Part shown: piece after piece, positions 22,485 to 34,026 of the stretch | How the letters are laid out: each line of letters starts with the position of its first letter | How positions within the stretch are numbered: position 1 is the stretch's first letter | NCBI GenBank assembly: GCA_006386115.1 | Contig: VFIW01000070.1 | Location: 124,001-188,000, forward strand | Reading direction: 5' to 3' | Source of the DNA: Globisporangium splendens | Taxonomy: Eukaryota; Oomycota; Peronosporomycetes; Pythiales; Pythiaceae | Length of the DNA stretch: 64,000 bases | Position numbers and translations under genes: made by a program | Notes under the pieces: model-generated | Told to the model about the DNA's origin: nothing | Databases searched by the model: none | What the model saw: the letters and a program-made list of their open reading frames with translations, nothing else

Positions 22485-23040
22485 TTCCTCTTTCTCTCGC
22501 TTCAATGCCTCGAATCGTTCAGTCCACGAGAGGAGGAGGGCGGGAACCAGCATATCGCATGTAAAAGTGGTGACTCAGGCCACAAATCCAACTGATGAAG
22601 AAGTCACAGAGACAGAGGTCAGATCTATTCATGTAGCCTTCAGACTTTCCAAGATTCGCATGATGCATTTTTTAGATAGAGATTGGTCTTGGTTTGGAAT
22701 GAACCAAGGCAAACAGGTTGATGCGCAAACTCAACTTACTAGCGCCAAGTGCCTGTCCACGATCGTATTTGACAATTTGTAACTTGAGACAAACTACACT
22801 TCGCTGCAAGCAGTGACATTCATTGCTCGCACAAGTGTCGATTTCAGGAGCAACTCCAATAGAGATCACGCAATGATCTGATGTCGAAACCAGAGACGCG
22901 AAGTACAGATTCATCTTTAAAATACGAGAGAATGCCTGGGTGAGCTGCACGCGCTACGCTCCAAGACTTGCATGGACCCTACTTGCAGCACGAACTGAAC
23001 TAAAATGGTCCTCACACTCACGTTCGTGTAGACAGCATTA
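22485..23040 (+). repeat. Diverged repeat, member 2
   Basis: This is the longer partner of 21845-22150, with the same blocks in the same order plus extra sequence in the middle. An open frame over part of it (22474-22782) has no recognisable domain. Confidence 0.45.
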
Positions 23041-23160
23041 CGGCATGCCATCTGCTGCTTTGTATTGTCCATGAGCAACACGAAAGAAGATCTGCAATTC
23101 CACGCAAGTTGAATGTTTATCTTAAGGCAATAGCAGATGATGAACCCATTCATCCAAGTA

Positions 23161-23191
23161 GTACCGGTTTTAGTACCGGATTTTGTACCGG
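23161..23191. repeat. Three GTACCGG motifs at exact 12-base spacing
   Basis: GTACCGG occurs at 23161, 23173 and 23185, separated by T/A-rich fillers (TTTTA, ATTTT). The first and third extend to the palindrome ACCGGT. This could be a small minisatellite or a cluster of protein-binding sites. Confidence 0.6.
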
Positions 23192-23472
23192 TAACTTGAT
23201 CACAACAAAAAGCGCTCTCCTTCACACTTGAATCACACACTGTGCAAGCGATCAATATTGTAACACTAAGAAAGCGCCAACCTTTACCACACCTCATCGC
23301 TACAATTCTCAGAACTCTTTGGTAACTCTTCACGCAAGTGCGCTTTGCACCTTTCGCGATGAGCTTTGGAGACTGTGACTCTCCTTCATTCCGACACAAA
23401 AAATAAAACTGTGTGCCCTCGTCCGAGACGGCACATGGACCAAGAACTCCAAACCCATTCGAAGTCAGAATG

Positions 23473-23539
23473 GATAAAAGCAAAGTTGCGTTAAATTAGT
23501 TAGAAATCCTAACTGATTCAACGCAACTTTACTTGTATC
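23473..23539. repeat. Hairpin: 31-base inverted repeat with 5-base loop
   Basis: Arms 23473-23503 and 23509-23539 match at 27 of 31 positions around the loop AAATC. All but one of the mismatches are transitions, so some would be G-U pairs in RNA. No open frame with a product is associated. It could be an RNA hairpin precursor, a small MITE-like palindrome or a terminator-like structure. Confidence 0.6.
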
Positions 23540-24207
23540 GATAAAATCAGCACACGGAGTCTGATGGGAATGTCCGACGCACACATAATACCCTCTCATT
23601 TACGATCGGCACCACAGTGTCAGCAAACACAGGATGGACTGTGCATATGTCTGCGGTCAGATTGGGCAGACCACGCACTGTGGACCTGTTGCACATCAAG
23701 TTGCTTGCGCGCCACCATGTTTACCACCCCTTTTGTGCTTCTCGTCTCCCCAAAGCGCACGCGCGGTCTCTGCTGCGATTCCCGCCAAGCCGTCGTCGAG
23801 TGAGAAGACAGGGGGTCCGTGGATGAGGCTTCATGCGGGAAGTGTTGCTGTGTAAGAAGGGCACTCGCGTCTAAGCTCACACAAGATTCACGGCACGCTT
23901 CAAACTCTTTTGACTGATTTCATAAACATATCCACATAATAAATCATACCTCTGCTTCCCTACTGCTATCTTGCACTCGCTTGCCGACACCGCCAACTCT
24001 TTCACACTAACCGCTCTACCTTTTCTCGACTGAGGAAAAAGAGAAACCAAACGATCATTGAGGTCCAATCGACATGGTCGTCACCACCTTTCTGAAGTCG
24101 TTTCAGCTGCACATCTTCAGCCGAATTCTCCTTCCAAAAGTGTCATTCGACCTCCGAAGCGATGGCTGGACCACTCCTCTCGAGCTCCTCACCAACTGTA
24201 AACTGCA

Positions 24208-26067
24208 CTAATCCCACGATGAGATGGACCCGCCGACGCTCTCACTTGTACTGCTCATGGTCGTACGCGTTGTAGCCGACGACGCGATGGAGCCCTTAAA
24301 TTTCATCGACGCGTCGTACTCATCGTCGTCGAGGTGTGTGAAGCGGCTCTCGTTGTCGCACTCGTCATCGCTTCGCCAGTTGGACGCGTGCGTGTTGCGC
24401 ATGATCTGCACGTGCTGGTACTGCGCGCGAGGAGGCAGCGAGTTGGCTTGCGCCAACTTGGCGCGCTCCGTCTGGATCGAGCGAATCAGCGCGTTCTGCT
24501 GCGCGATCGAGTGCTGCATCTCCTGGAACGCGCGCGCGTTCTCACTCTGGTCCTCACGAGCTATTTGGCTCGAGTACAGTGTGCGCGGTGGACCGCGCTG
24601 CTCCAAGTTCTTGCGCTTTTCCCGTGCCAAATGACGCAGGCGCAACCGACGCACGCGGTCCTGCTCCGACACGATCTCGTCATCGGTCGTGAACGCCTCG
24701 TCCTCGCTCTCGTCCATCGTGGTCTGCGTCAACTTGGACGCCAGGTAGCTGTCCTCGTCTTCTCCCGTGGCGCTGCCAGAGAACTGAGACCGGGTCTCGT
24801 ACGGTTCCAGCATGTACTTGCCATTGCGGTCGAGACGACCGGTGTAAAGACACCGGAGACAGAACTTCTCTTGAATCACAGCACTTGGGTGCTCGGCATT
24901 ACGCTTTTCGTGGTTCGGAATGCACAGTGTGAGACCCATGAGACAGTGATTGCACACGGTCTCAGCACACGCGCGGCACCGCGAGTAGTTGCGCGCCATC
25001 AAGCCAAAGTTCTTGAAGCATGTCGCGCAGTGTTTCTTCTTGCGCTTCCCCTGGGCAGCGATCTTCTCTTGGAACACATCGTACGTCAGCACCAGGTTGT
25101 TGCGCATAATGTACTTCACATCGGCACTGTGCTCGAGGTTCACGATCGTTGGGGCAAACTTGGTCAGGAACGACTTGGACAGCCATCCAGGCGCCTTCCC
25201 ACACGGGTCAATGTACCCTTCGGCAAACACTTGCACGTTCTTCGTCGGCGCGTCGTATCGGTAAATGTACGTGCACGAGAGCATGCCGCGGATGAGGTCA
25301 AACTCGCGCTGGTTCATCGTCGTGACGTTATCTGGCGGCAGCGAGTGCACCACTTTGACCAGGAACGGCTCGCCCATTTTGTTCACAATCCGCTTCGAGT
25401 ACTCGACGAAAGCGTAATCACGAGGGGACACGAACTTGTCGGCTGGCGAAACGTGCGCGAGCCATTTGACGCCGAAGAAGCGGAACGGATCCTCCTCGGT
25501 CTGCGTCTCGAATACCTTCAGCACGGCGGCGTCGAGGAACAGATCGCGGTACAGATCGGTCATCACGGCGCGCTCGTCGACAGTCGTGTCACAGTACATG
25601 CCGTATTCGACATCCTGCAAGTTCATGCTGTGCACTTGACCGCGCGCGACAAAGTGGCGCAGCGTCGCGTCGCCACTCGCTTCCTTGCGACGGCGGTACA
25701 GCGTCAGGTTCTGCTTCGAGTAGTGTTGTTTCCAGGGTTTCGCGCCGCCAACCATCTGGTTGCTGCTGCCGTCCCAGACAAAGAGTCCCGTCTTGTTGAG
25801 CGCGCTCGCGATCATCTCCTCGCACAAGCTCTTGAGCTGTTTCTCCTGCGCCGACGACACGCTCACGCGCGGCAAGAACTCGTCGGCGAGCGGGAATCGC
25901 CGTCTCGGGTTCAGGAACGTCATCTCGATCGAGAGCGCGTCGCCGTGCGTGCTGCGGAAGCCCTTGCCATTCGTCGAACCGGCGATGTCGACCGCCGCAC
26001 CCGTGCCGCCGCTGCCCGTGCCAGTGCTGACCGACCGCGCCGATCCTTCGATGTGCGCCTCCGCCAT
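24208..26067 (-). CDS. START-domain protein with degenerate FYVE-like finger (paralogue 3)
   Basis: This is a 619-residue intronless protein from the ATG at 26067 (MAEAHIEGSARSV). The START-like domain covers about residues 75-335: FGVKWLAHVSPADKFVSPRD, close to paralogue 2. The zinc finger that follows keeps the cysteine pairs (HCATCFKNF, CRACAETVCNHC, KFCLRCL) but has ARNYSRCRAC where canonical FYVE has R(K/R)HHCRxCG. The WxxD lead motif is also absent, so classic PI3P binding is doubtful. An acidic linker and a C-terminal helix (EMQHSIAQQNALIRSIQTER) match paralogue 2. It was probably generated by duplication within this cluster, followed by divergence of the finger. Confidence 0.85.
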   Translation of the reverse strand: MAEAHIEGSARSVSTGTGSGGTGAAVDIAGSTNGKGFRSTHGDALSIEMTFLNPRRRFPLADEFLPRVSVSSAQEKQLKSLCEEMIASALNKTGLFVWDGSSNQMVGGAKPWKQHYSKQNLTLYRRRKEASGDATLRHFVARGQVHSMNLQDVEYGMYCDTTVDERAVMTDLYRDLFLDAAVLKVFETQTEEDPFRFFGVKWLAHVSPADKFVSPRDYAFVEYSKRIVNKMGEPFLVKVVHSLPPDNVTTMNQREFDLIRGMLSCTYIYRYDAPTKNVQVFAEGYIDPCGKAPGWLSKSFLTKFAPTIVNLEHSADVKYIMRNNLVLTYDVFQEKIAAQGKRKKKHCATCFKNFGLMARNYSRCRACAETVCNHCLMGLTLCIPNHEKRNAEHPSAVIQEKFCLRCLYTGRLDRNGKYMLEPYETRSQFSGSATGEDEDSYLASKLTQTTMDESEDEAFTTDDEIVSEQDRVRRLRLRHLAREKRKNLEQRGPPRTLYSSQIAREDQSENARAFQEMQHSIAQQNALIRSIQTERAKLAQANSLPPRAQYQHVQIMRNTHASNWRSDDECDNESRFTHLDDDEYDASMKFKGSIASSATTRTTMSSTSESVGGSISSWD

Positions 26068-26069
26068 GA

Positions 26070-29000
26070 CTGGAATCCCTGTGTGTGTTGTATTCTACCT
26101 TCGCTATGAGGTTGCTGCTCGCAATGGAGGCAGCTGGCGAAATGTGCGCGGGGTCTTGTGCGGCGCACCGCAAGAACGGAAATGAGAGGCGCTGTGGCGC
26201 AGCAGGCTCCGTAAACAATCAACGACAAAGTGCGAGTGTGGACAAAACAAATCCGGCAGACGGGGAGAAAGCGGACGCCTGCAACGGCAAGAGAGAGAGA
26301 GAGAGAGGGAGGGAGGGCAGTGTGTGAGCGTGCGAGTGAGTGACTGGCTGGCCTGACTGCGCACCCTCAAGATCGAAACGGTCTTTGAACGGCGCCAAAG
26401 TTATTTCACGGCGACGGACAGAGAGCCTGTGGACAAAGCGAAAGGGCTGGTGTGGGAGCTGCTCATCATCTCGCGCCTCCATCCAAACACAAAACACTCG
26501 CCTTTGTTGTTCTTTTTTGGAACATCAGAGAGCTCGATTCAATTGTATGGTAGGTACCGACAGTTCCGCGGCCCTTTTGTGTCCCTTCAAAGATATGCTG
26601 GAGTGTCAATGAGTTGTCGCTTATTTTGCCCATCGCGACGGCGAGTGCGAGAACGGACAGACTCACCCCCAACAACAACAACAGACGTCATCATCAACGA
26701 GACCGTCAGACTCAAGCTTTAAGTAACCCACGCAATCCCGCGCGACGAACCTTACATTGTGATCCCATATGTAAAAAAATGCACATGGGTGAATCTCTGG
26801 AAATTCTCTCTTGCACGCTGCTGCAAAGCATGGCGTCACAGCGTAAAGACGTTCGTAAATTGAGGCTTGTTTTTTGTCCGATTTCTTCTGCAGTCCATTT
26901 AGAGCCACCATTGTCTCTCAGTACCCTGTTCATTGTGATTGAGTCGGATAAATGTAGGACAATCGCGACGAGAGTGAGACAACTGAATTTGGTGATTGAG
27001 ATGGTCACGAGGAAAGCGCATTCTTCTGTGTCAAGCAGGTTCAGAGGCTGCACTGACAGCTTACATCAGAGGGTGATGAGGTAGATGCAATACCCCATCA
27101 TTTTTGATCGATACTACTGTGGCACTAAATGGAGGATGATCTGTGTTCACCCTACAGCTGGCGATATTAGAGTTGATGGACAGGAACGAGCCAAAATGAG
27201 GTGAAGAACCACTCTTCGAAGACGTGTACAGTAGTTTTGTCGGTAAGTACTCTGCCTTCGAAACTGGATATCCAGATAAATACGCAAAGTTGAAAGAGCT
27301 GATGTGTGGACAATAGTATGGATCCACAATCGTTAAATACGCACTTTGTATAAGTGCTCATCATTCAAAAGGGTTGTGAAAGCGAGACTGCTGGCACACA
27401 AGCGCACGTGAGCAGTTGAGTGTGACGATGACGAGACAGCCAACACTTCTGTCCATCCCTCTCTTGAGGTTCTCTCACTGACGGAATGCTTGCTGCTCCC
27501 TCGACAGCCAATGTTGATGCAGAGTTTACTCCAACTTTGCACGGGTGCTGTAGCTTGACGAGTTTTACGAAACGACGACTTCTAATGGATTTATGCTTGA
27601 ACGCGTGAATAGTGTGTCCTGAGTAACTAACCTTCTGCAATATCCAGTGTGTGCTGCTCGTGTTCGTGACTCGCGCTTCGTTGAGACCGCGCGTGCTCTG
27701 TCACCGTTGCGTTCCAATCACAGCATCGGTTACGCTAATCATTTGGATTGGATGGACCCGCACACCCAAACCGCCCAGCATGAGACAAACTACCGTAATG
27801 ATCATGCTCGCCTCCCTATGCTGTGGAACCAACGCCAACTAACAACCAAATGGAATTCCAGAGCAAATTGCTCAAGCTAAACTATCCGACTGGCAGCATT
27901 GACGCCATTTACTTTAGATAAGCATTGCTTGTTGAAGGAGGCTAAATTGCAAGTTCTGAGAATTCGTATGCAATGTACTATCCCAGTGTTTCCGCACTGA
28001 ACTGAGGGAAAAGCGTTTTTTTAGCGGTGTCGTGCTTGATCAGAGAGAGAGAGAGAGAGAGAGAGAAGGTAATTCTATTCAACTTATGATCTACATACAG
28101 TTCAAGAATTCCCGAGTCTCATTAACACTGCTGAGAGCGAGGTGTTTCACATTTTCGACGGTGTGGCACCGATATCGTTGTCGAGTAGAGCTGCGGCTTG
28201 GGACATAAGAACTTGATCATTTCCCCGCAAGGTGTCGTGCTTCATCAGTAAAAGACGAACAGTTCGCCATGTTAAGGTATCGAGTGTCAAACTCTCTCTC
28301 TTGACAATGCTTGTCATTAAAAGCCTCCATCGCGTTTACACTTGAAATACGGTGTCGAGAGGTAGGATACAACGAGAGAGAGAAAAAAAGATAAAATGAA
28401 ACCGTCCCAGTTACTGTAAACTCGCACTGACCACAAGTATCTTATAGAGTGTATCTCCTCCGGCTTCGAGCAGCTACGCTGTATCATTATCCGCACTCTT
28501 GGGCAGCGCCACACCTCGATGTTGTTTCATGGCCAGTGAGTCTCTTTGTGAGGTGGTGCCAATGCCATTCCGATTGCAGGCAGCACCTCAGTGACTGCAT
28601 AAACACCACGCAGCGCGTTAAACTTGCGCCTCAGCCTCTGTTCACACACGTTAAAAAAGCACCGCGTGCGAGCGGCTCAACAGCTTTCTGCATCGAGTTT
28701 CTCATGGCCTTTCTTCCTGTGCGCATTTTTCCGTTCGTGTGCTGAGGCAAATCTGTGTCAAAACACAGACTTGGCTCTCTGTCATATCACCTCTCGCATA
28801 CGTTAACGCAGCCATATAAAGTTCCATAGGAGTCCCTCGTGGAGTCCAAAAGCTGGCCACACGTGCTCGTGTCCGATCATGTCACACCCACACAAGACCT
28901 TCTGTGGTGAAACACAACTCTGTCGACGGTGCCGGGGTCCACGCGGACTGTCCTGACAAGATGGAGTCGGATTTCGCGTTTCAGTGGCATGGCGGATGTC

Positions 29001-30650
29001 GAAGCTGCACAACACAAATGAGGGTCGTTTTTGTCCTTGCACAGTTTCACGAGAGTAGTTATAAGATATGTAAGGTAATACGGTTTTATGGGTGGTATTA
29101 CAGAGAGCCAAGTCTCGCATCCACGTCTGACGTTACAGGGACTGTCCCATGAAAATCGAAGAAATCAGACAGTGCATCGCGATTCGCAGGTGGAAGCACT
29201 GCAAAGCACGCGATTGGAAAGCCAGCACTCAGATTTTTCTAGGCGTCAAGCAGTCATCCACCCATTGAGGTCAGTCGCTGTGCAGCGCACACTTGCGATC
29301 TCGCTGTGACCGCGACAGCCCCGCACGAGGGACAACACTGGGAAACGTGAGTGTGCAGCAAGCCATTGCAGGCGCGCTCTTGGAGCCACTTGACTGGCCT
29401 CATCTGAGGATGATTTCTCTCGCTGTTACTGTACCATGGAGAGCCTCAGGATCTATTTCTCGACAGGCAGGAGCGATGCAAAGGCGCTGCTGACTGGATT
29501 CGTGGCGATGACCTTCACCGACAAGCCGCGGATTGGTCGCCTTGGCAACTTGACGATGGGTCTCATTTCAGCAATGTGGCGCATTGCTCGCTTGAATCAT
29601 TATCAACAACAGCAATGGCCATGGAACAGCACTGTGCACAAATGCATGGGGACTCGGGTTATTGTTGTGCAAGGGCAATCGCCCGTCAGTGCAGAGACCA
29701 TGCGATCCGATCAGCGCACACAACACGGGGCTTTCTCTTCTTTCCCCGAGCCACTCAGCTGAGCCAGCAACCTCTCCTCTTTCATCCACCTCATCTCATG
29801 TCGTGCTGAGGATTCGGCGAAAGCCGCGCGACCCGAATGGAAGTAACAGATTTATGATGCGCTCATCCTCGCCTACTTTATGATGCGCTCACCTCGAATG
29901 CGCAAAGCCATTTTGTATCGTAAAGCTCATACAAAATGCACAAAATACAGTGTGCTCGGGCATTCTTGGTGACCAAAACTGTGTCGTTGGGTACACAGCG
30001 AGAACTGATATAAAACCGAGCTCAGCTGAGCGTTGACTTGACTGGCTGCCTCGTCCCGTATGATCTCTACCTGGATAAAAGAGACTCGAAACAATCTCCT
30101 CTTTGCAGTTTGTGCGTATGAGGGCGCTATACAAACAACTATGGCCGTTTGGTGGGAAACACTTCTTTGTTCGTTCATTCATGTTGCTGCACGTCAGAAC
30201 CTTTTGGCAGTCATCAGCAGTGAGTGAGCACTGGTCTGCTGCGGGTTGCAGTGGTCCAATGGACACACTGCAGGGTTTCGTCAGAGCCCTTTCCTCGGTG
30301 TTGGCCCGCCATCTCCTGCTTGCTAAGACAACCTCGTCTGGTGCCCTTGCTGTCCATCCTTCAACATACAATCAGGGCACAACCATGTGTGCTGTGCCAA
30401 TCAAACAGGGAAAGTGCCAACGAGCATCACGCATTCAACGAACGCTGTTTCAAGGTGGCATGGATCCATTCCCCCATCTGCATACAGCCTGTTGCGGTTT
30501 TATGCCATGATTTCGCAATGCTTCCTGATGAGCTAACCAACGATCAGGTGCCCACACCAAAACATTGCGCACCCCGAGTTTTTTAACGCGAAAGGCTCCA
30601 CGGAGGAAGGACAGTCCAACGATAGCGGCGCGCTTAAACTCTGTCTGTAT
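26070..30650. other. Gene-poor region
   Basis: About 4.6 kb separates the third START-FYVE gene from the CDF transporter. It holds GA microsatellites (26287-26312, 28042-28067) and scattered short open frames. The more protein-like ones (27061-27327 minus; 29436-29762 plus) show no recognisable domain, good start or splice partner. It may include decayed mobile elements or gene fragments that I cannot name. Confidence 0.4.
28042..28067. repeat. GA microsatellite
   Basis: About 12 AG/GA units in the gene-poor stretch. Confidence 0.85.
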
Positions 30651-30651
30651 T

Positions 30652-32132
30652 CTACTGGGCGGAATCCCGTCGGATCGTCGGGTCTTTGTGCTCGTCGTAG
30701 TCGCGTGGCGCGTAGTCGACGTGCACGAACGCGCGCTCGACGGCGTCCAGCGCTTCGACCTTGTGCTGCAGCGCCAGGCTGATGTCGTGCGCGTCCTTCA
30801 CGCACATCGTCTCGGGCAAAATCACCTCCAGCTCGACCAGGTAGTTGTTGCCGAAGTGGTACGCGCGCACAATGTCGGACCTCAAAAGTGGATGGTGCAC
30901 GTCCACGAGCTCATAAATCTCATTGATAAACGCCGAGTCCGCCTCTGTACGAGAAAGCAGAACAACAAACATACAAATCAGTTTAAGATGCACAAGACGC
31001 AAGTGCTTGCATCAACAAATAAATCAGCAACAGCGTACGCAATCCGGCGAGCTTTTCCACTTGCTCCTTGCCCGTCGCGAGCCAACTGAGCGCAATGTAC
31101 AGCGAGATGAGGATGCCGCCGACCGAGTCCAAGTACCACAAGTTGCGCTGGTAGTGCGCGATCACCGACGTGAGAACCGCGACGGCATTGCTAAATACGT
31201 CATTGCGGTGGTCCTACACAGATGCACAAAAAGCAGCGTCCAGTACACAAGCACACGGGGGTAAGCGCTTTGCATTGCACGTATATACGCCAGCATTTTT
31301 AGATAAATGCAGTTTGTTACCTGCGCGAGAGCATCTGCCGATGGCGAGTTTTTCGCGATGCGCGAGCAAATGAACCAGAGCACGAGCTTCACGCAGATCG
31401 CGACACACAAAGTGACAATCGTGAGCGCCGACATATTTAAGTCGGGCAGGTTGCCTTTGAAACCGGCGATCAACGTCTCGGCGGACTTTTGGATCACTTC
31501 CACAGCTGCCAACAAGAATAAACAGAGTGTCAGCAATACTCAGAATATGCAAAACCAGTCATTACACTCCCTATCGTACCTGCCATGCCCATGAGTGTCG
31601 CGGAAATGATGACGGCGATCGGTTCCAGCCGCCGACGACCCGCGGGGTATCGCACGCTCGGCGTGTGCATTCGCTTGTCCGAGTACCAGAAGAGTACCTG
31701 CGATGTCAGGTCCAATATGGAATCCACGAGCGACGAGAGCACCGCAAGCGACCCGCTGCTGATCGCTGCGTACAGCTTGGCGATCGCGAGCATGACGTTG
31801 ATCACCAGCGACGCATTGATCGCGAGTTGCACGCGGTGCGACGCCGACGCCGGGATCTGCTGCGCCTCAAGGTCGTTCTGCTTGCGCAGCAGCGCGTGCG
31901 CGACTTGCGAGCGGCGCGCGGGCTCGCGCGGTTTCAACGCGGCAAAGTCGTCTGCATCACTGCTCTCCGCGGTGTCGTGTTGTGCGCGTGCCAATGGGAT
32001 CGCGCCGTAGCTCGTCGTGCCGTTTTCGACGTCCGTGCGGTCGGTGGAGATCAAGACGGTGGTGGGATCTGCCTCGTTGCCCGCGGTCAGCACCTTCTTG
32101 AGCGCCTTCTTGAGCGCTGACTTCTTGGCCAT
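30652..32132 (-). CDS. Cation diffusion facilitator (CDF) metal transporter
   Basis: This is a proton-coupled divalent-metal exporter (Zn, Mn or Fe class) in an internal membrane. Four exons are readable: 32132-31580, 31505-31321, 31213-31039 and 30944-30652; all introns are GT-AG and keep frame. The N-terminus is lysine-rich and cytosolic (MAKKSALKKALKKVL). The TM2 metal site is DSILD within SLVDSILDLTSQ and the TM5 site is DHRND (HxxxD). A C-terminal cytoplasmic domain follows (RSDIVRAYHFGNNYLVELEV, then VHVDYAPRDYDEHKDP). The DxxxD signature in TM2 is typical of Mn/Fe-type CDF members rather than HxxxD zinc members, which is an inference from family knowledge. Length is about 400 residues. 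It is divergent from the RPC8 gene at 32573. Confidence 0.9.
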
Positions 32133-32572
32133 GCTGCCTGGAGCGCACGTCACTGGATGGTAGTTGGCTGCTTGGCTCAAAGGAAAGATGGCGATCCAGT
32201 CGCGACTGCTCGCTGTTTGGAGAGTGATTTTTCTCCCCCGAATACAACGATGAAGTGAGACGAGGGACAAACTAATTATTCGGGAAAGTCGTCCTTCTTT
32301 TTGAGACACCATTGAAAAAGTGTCTCGACTGCCGCAGTACTCGAAAAGGTCGCAATATTCAAGGGTTCACGATTTTAATGTGGACCACCTGTACTGGGGT
32401 CTACTTGTGAATCACAAGTTGTGACTCGCACTTAATCAAGACTCAGAATTAGAAGGATCCATGCTGTACACATGCAGGAGTGTGTGCGCTCGAGTGAAGG
32501 GCTCCTACGAATGGATGCGACTTGCAAGCGCCAATTCTAATAGGAACACGATCATCTGCCGTTGCTGCCACG
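32133..32572. promoter_or_regulatory. Divergent intergenic region between CDF transporter and RPC8
   Basis: About 440 bases lie between two start codons pointing outward. It should contain both promoters. No individual element recognised. Confidence 0.4.
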
Positions 32573-33779
32573 ATGTTCGTGCTGACGCGGCTGTCCGATG
32601 TGATCCCAGTGAACCCCGAGCTCTTCGACACCGACTACACGAAGGTGCTCGTCGAGGAGATCGACCGCAAGTATGCGAACAAGGTGATCGCCGACGTCGG
32701 GCTCTGCATCACGATCTACGACTTTGTGCACATTGGCGACGCGTTTGTCCATCCATCCGACGGCACGTCGCATTCGCAAGGTAAGGTTTATTCACTTGCA
32801 CCATTAACCGCACGTGCGCAACGGATACTTGTGCTTCGCGAAGGTGTTCACGAAGATGGTGCTGACTTGTGGCCGTGACTTTGGGTTGCAGTGGAGTTTC
32901 GGATGGTGGTGTTTCGACCATTCGTCGGCGAAGTGCTGAAAGGACGGATTGTGAGCTGCACAGAGGAACACATTCGAGGTGCGTTTGCAGTTGTGTGTGT
33001 GTGTGTGTGTGCTGATGGAGTTATTAACGTACCCCTACGGGTGATGTGGTGTGCGATAAAATCAGTATCGATGGACTTTGTGCAAGATATTATTATTCCG
33101 TCGTATGCGCTGCAGACGCCCTCGTATTTGTACGTACCCTCCTTGCAAATGTAGAGGCGTTGAGCGAATGATTGACCCTGGCGCCATCGCTTGTTTATTT
33201 TACAGTGATACCGCGGAACGGCTTTGGGTGTGGAAGTACTCAGAGGGCCAAGGTACGCATTTCATTTGGATTGTATCTGCTGACGAGAACTAACAGCTTG
33301 TAATTATGCCTATTTCGCGTTCGCCTTTTGTTTTGTTTTGTTTTCAGAGAAATTCTATATGGACATGCACGAAGAGATCCGTTTCCGTGTCACGAACATC
33401 AACTTCACGCGCGTGACGAAAACGGCCAATGGTGAGCACGGTTGCAAAGGAAAGTTGTATAATATTGATGTGATTTCAACGCTAACTCGTTTGCCATTTG
33501 GGATGGTGGCTTCTAAAGGGATCCAAGCCACGACGACTGAGGCGAGCGATAAAGCGGCTCCGGAAGGTCAATCGCTCGCGCGTCGTCGCTCCTCGAGTGT
33601 CGATCTCTCGGACAACGACCCCACGCCATCGGCCATCCACATCCTCGTACGTACTTTTTACTTCTTGCTCGTGTGCATGACGAGGGCATGAGACTAACTA
33701 TGTAGTGGGCTCACATGCGCGCAAATAGGGAACGATCGATGAAGACGGCCTCGGGTTGTCGTCGTGGTGGATCAACTGA
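32573..33779 (+). CDS. RPC8: RNA polymerase III subunit RPC8/RPC25 (Rpb7-like stalk)
   Basis: This is the Pol III stalk subunit, homologous to Rpb7, which helps initiation on tRNA and 5S genes. The N-terminal Rpb7-N domain starts MFVLTRLSDVIPVNPELF and the OB-fold part begins FRMVVFRPFVGEVLKGRI. The family-typical C-terminus is GLGLSSWWIN. Readable exons: 32573-32779/80, 32892-32978, a third from about 33071 (SMDFVQDIIIPSYALQTPSY), a fourth around 33207-33251 (AERLWVWKYSEG), a fifth from about 33348 (YMDMHEEIRFRV) and a last one at 33729-33779. A further short intron near 33431-33521 is possible. Each join keeps frame. A GT microsatellite lies in the second intron. The start ATG at 32573 aligns with the conserved MF.L opening. 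Confidence 0.88.
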
Positions 33780-34026
33780 CCAAGTCCCAGCTAGTTTGCT
33801 CAGGCTGGGCAGGTCGCTATTAGATGCTTTTTTTAGTTCAAATGCCTCGAAAACAAGTGCTTTCTTTCTTCCGAAACAAAGTATTTTTACAATCATGTCG
33901 TTGACGTCAGAGAGTTCGCATTGTCGAACCGCAATAAACAAAACGCTTTATTTTCTGCACATAAAGTACTTTTGTGTTCGAGTGTTTCCAAAAAGAGCAA
34001 GGTTGCAGTGAAACGGCGTGGCAGCA
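33780..34026. other. Short intergenic region
   Basis: AT-rich spacer between RPC8 and the CCDC180-like gene. Nothing recognised. Confidence 0.4.

Larger units (their letters stand above)
20264..24205. other. Gene-poor region with microsatellites and relic repeats
   Basis: Nearly 4 kb lies between START-FYVE paralogues 2 and 3. It contains TG runs (20692-20720, 21146-21160), a pair of similar but diverged segments (about 21845-22150 and 22485-23040), a three-unit 12-base repeat (23161-23191) and a hairpin (23473-23539). The longest open frame (22917-23483, minus, 188 codons) has no recognisable motif or good start. I find no convincing gene; it may hold decayed mobile-element sequence. Confidence 0.45.

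Noticed and set aside
22917..23483. 188-codon minus-strand frame as a gene
   Set aside because: It lacks an ATG at the start and any recognised domain, and it partly overlaps the repeat and hairpin region; at best a relic.
24334..26109. 591-codon plus-strand open frame
   Set aside because: Antisense shadow of START-FYVE paralogue 3, without its own motifs.
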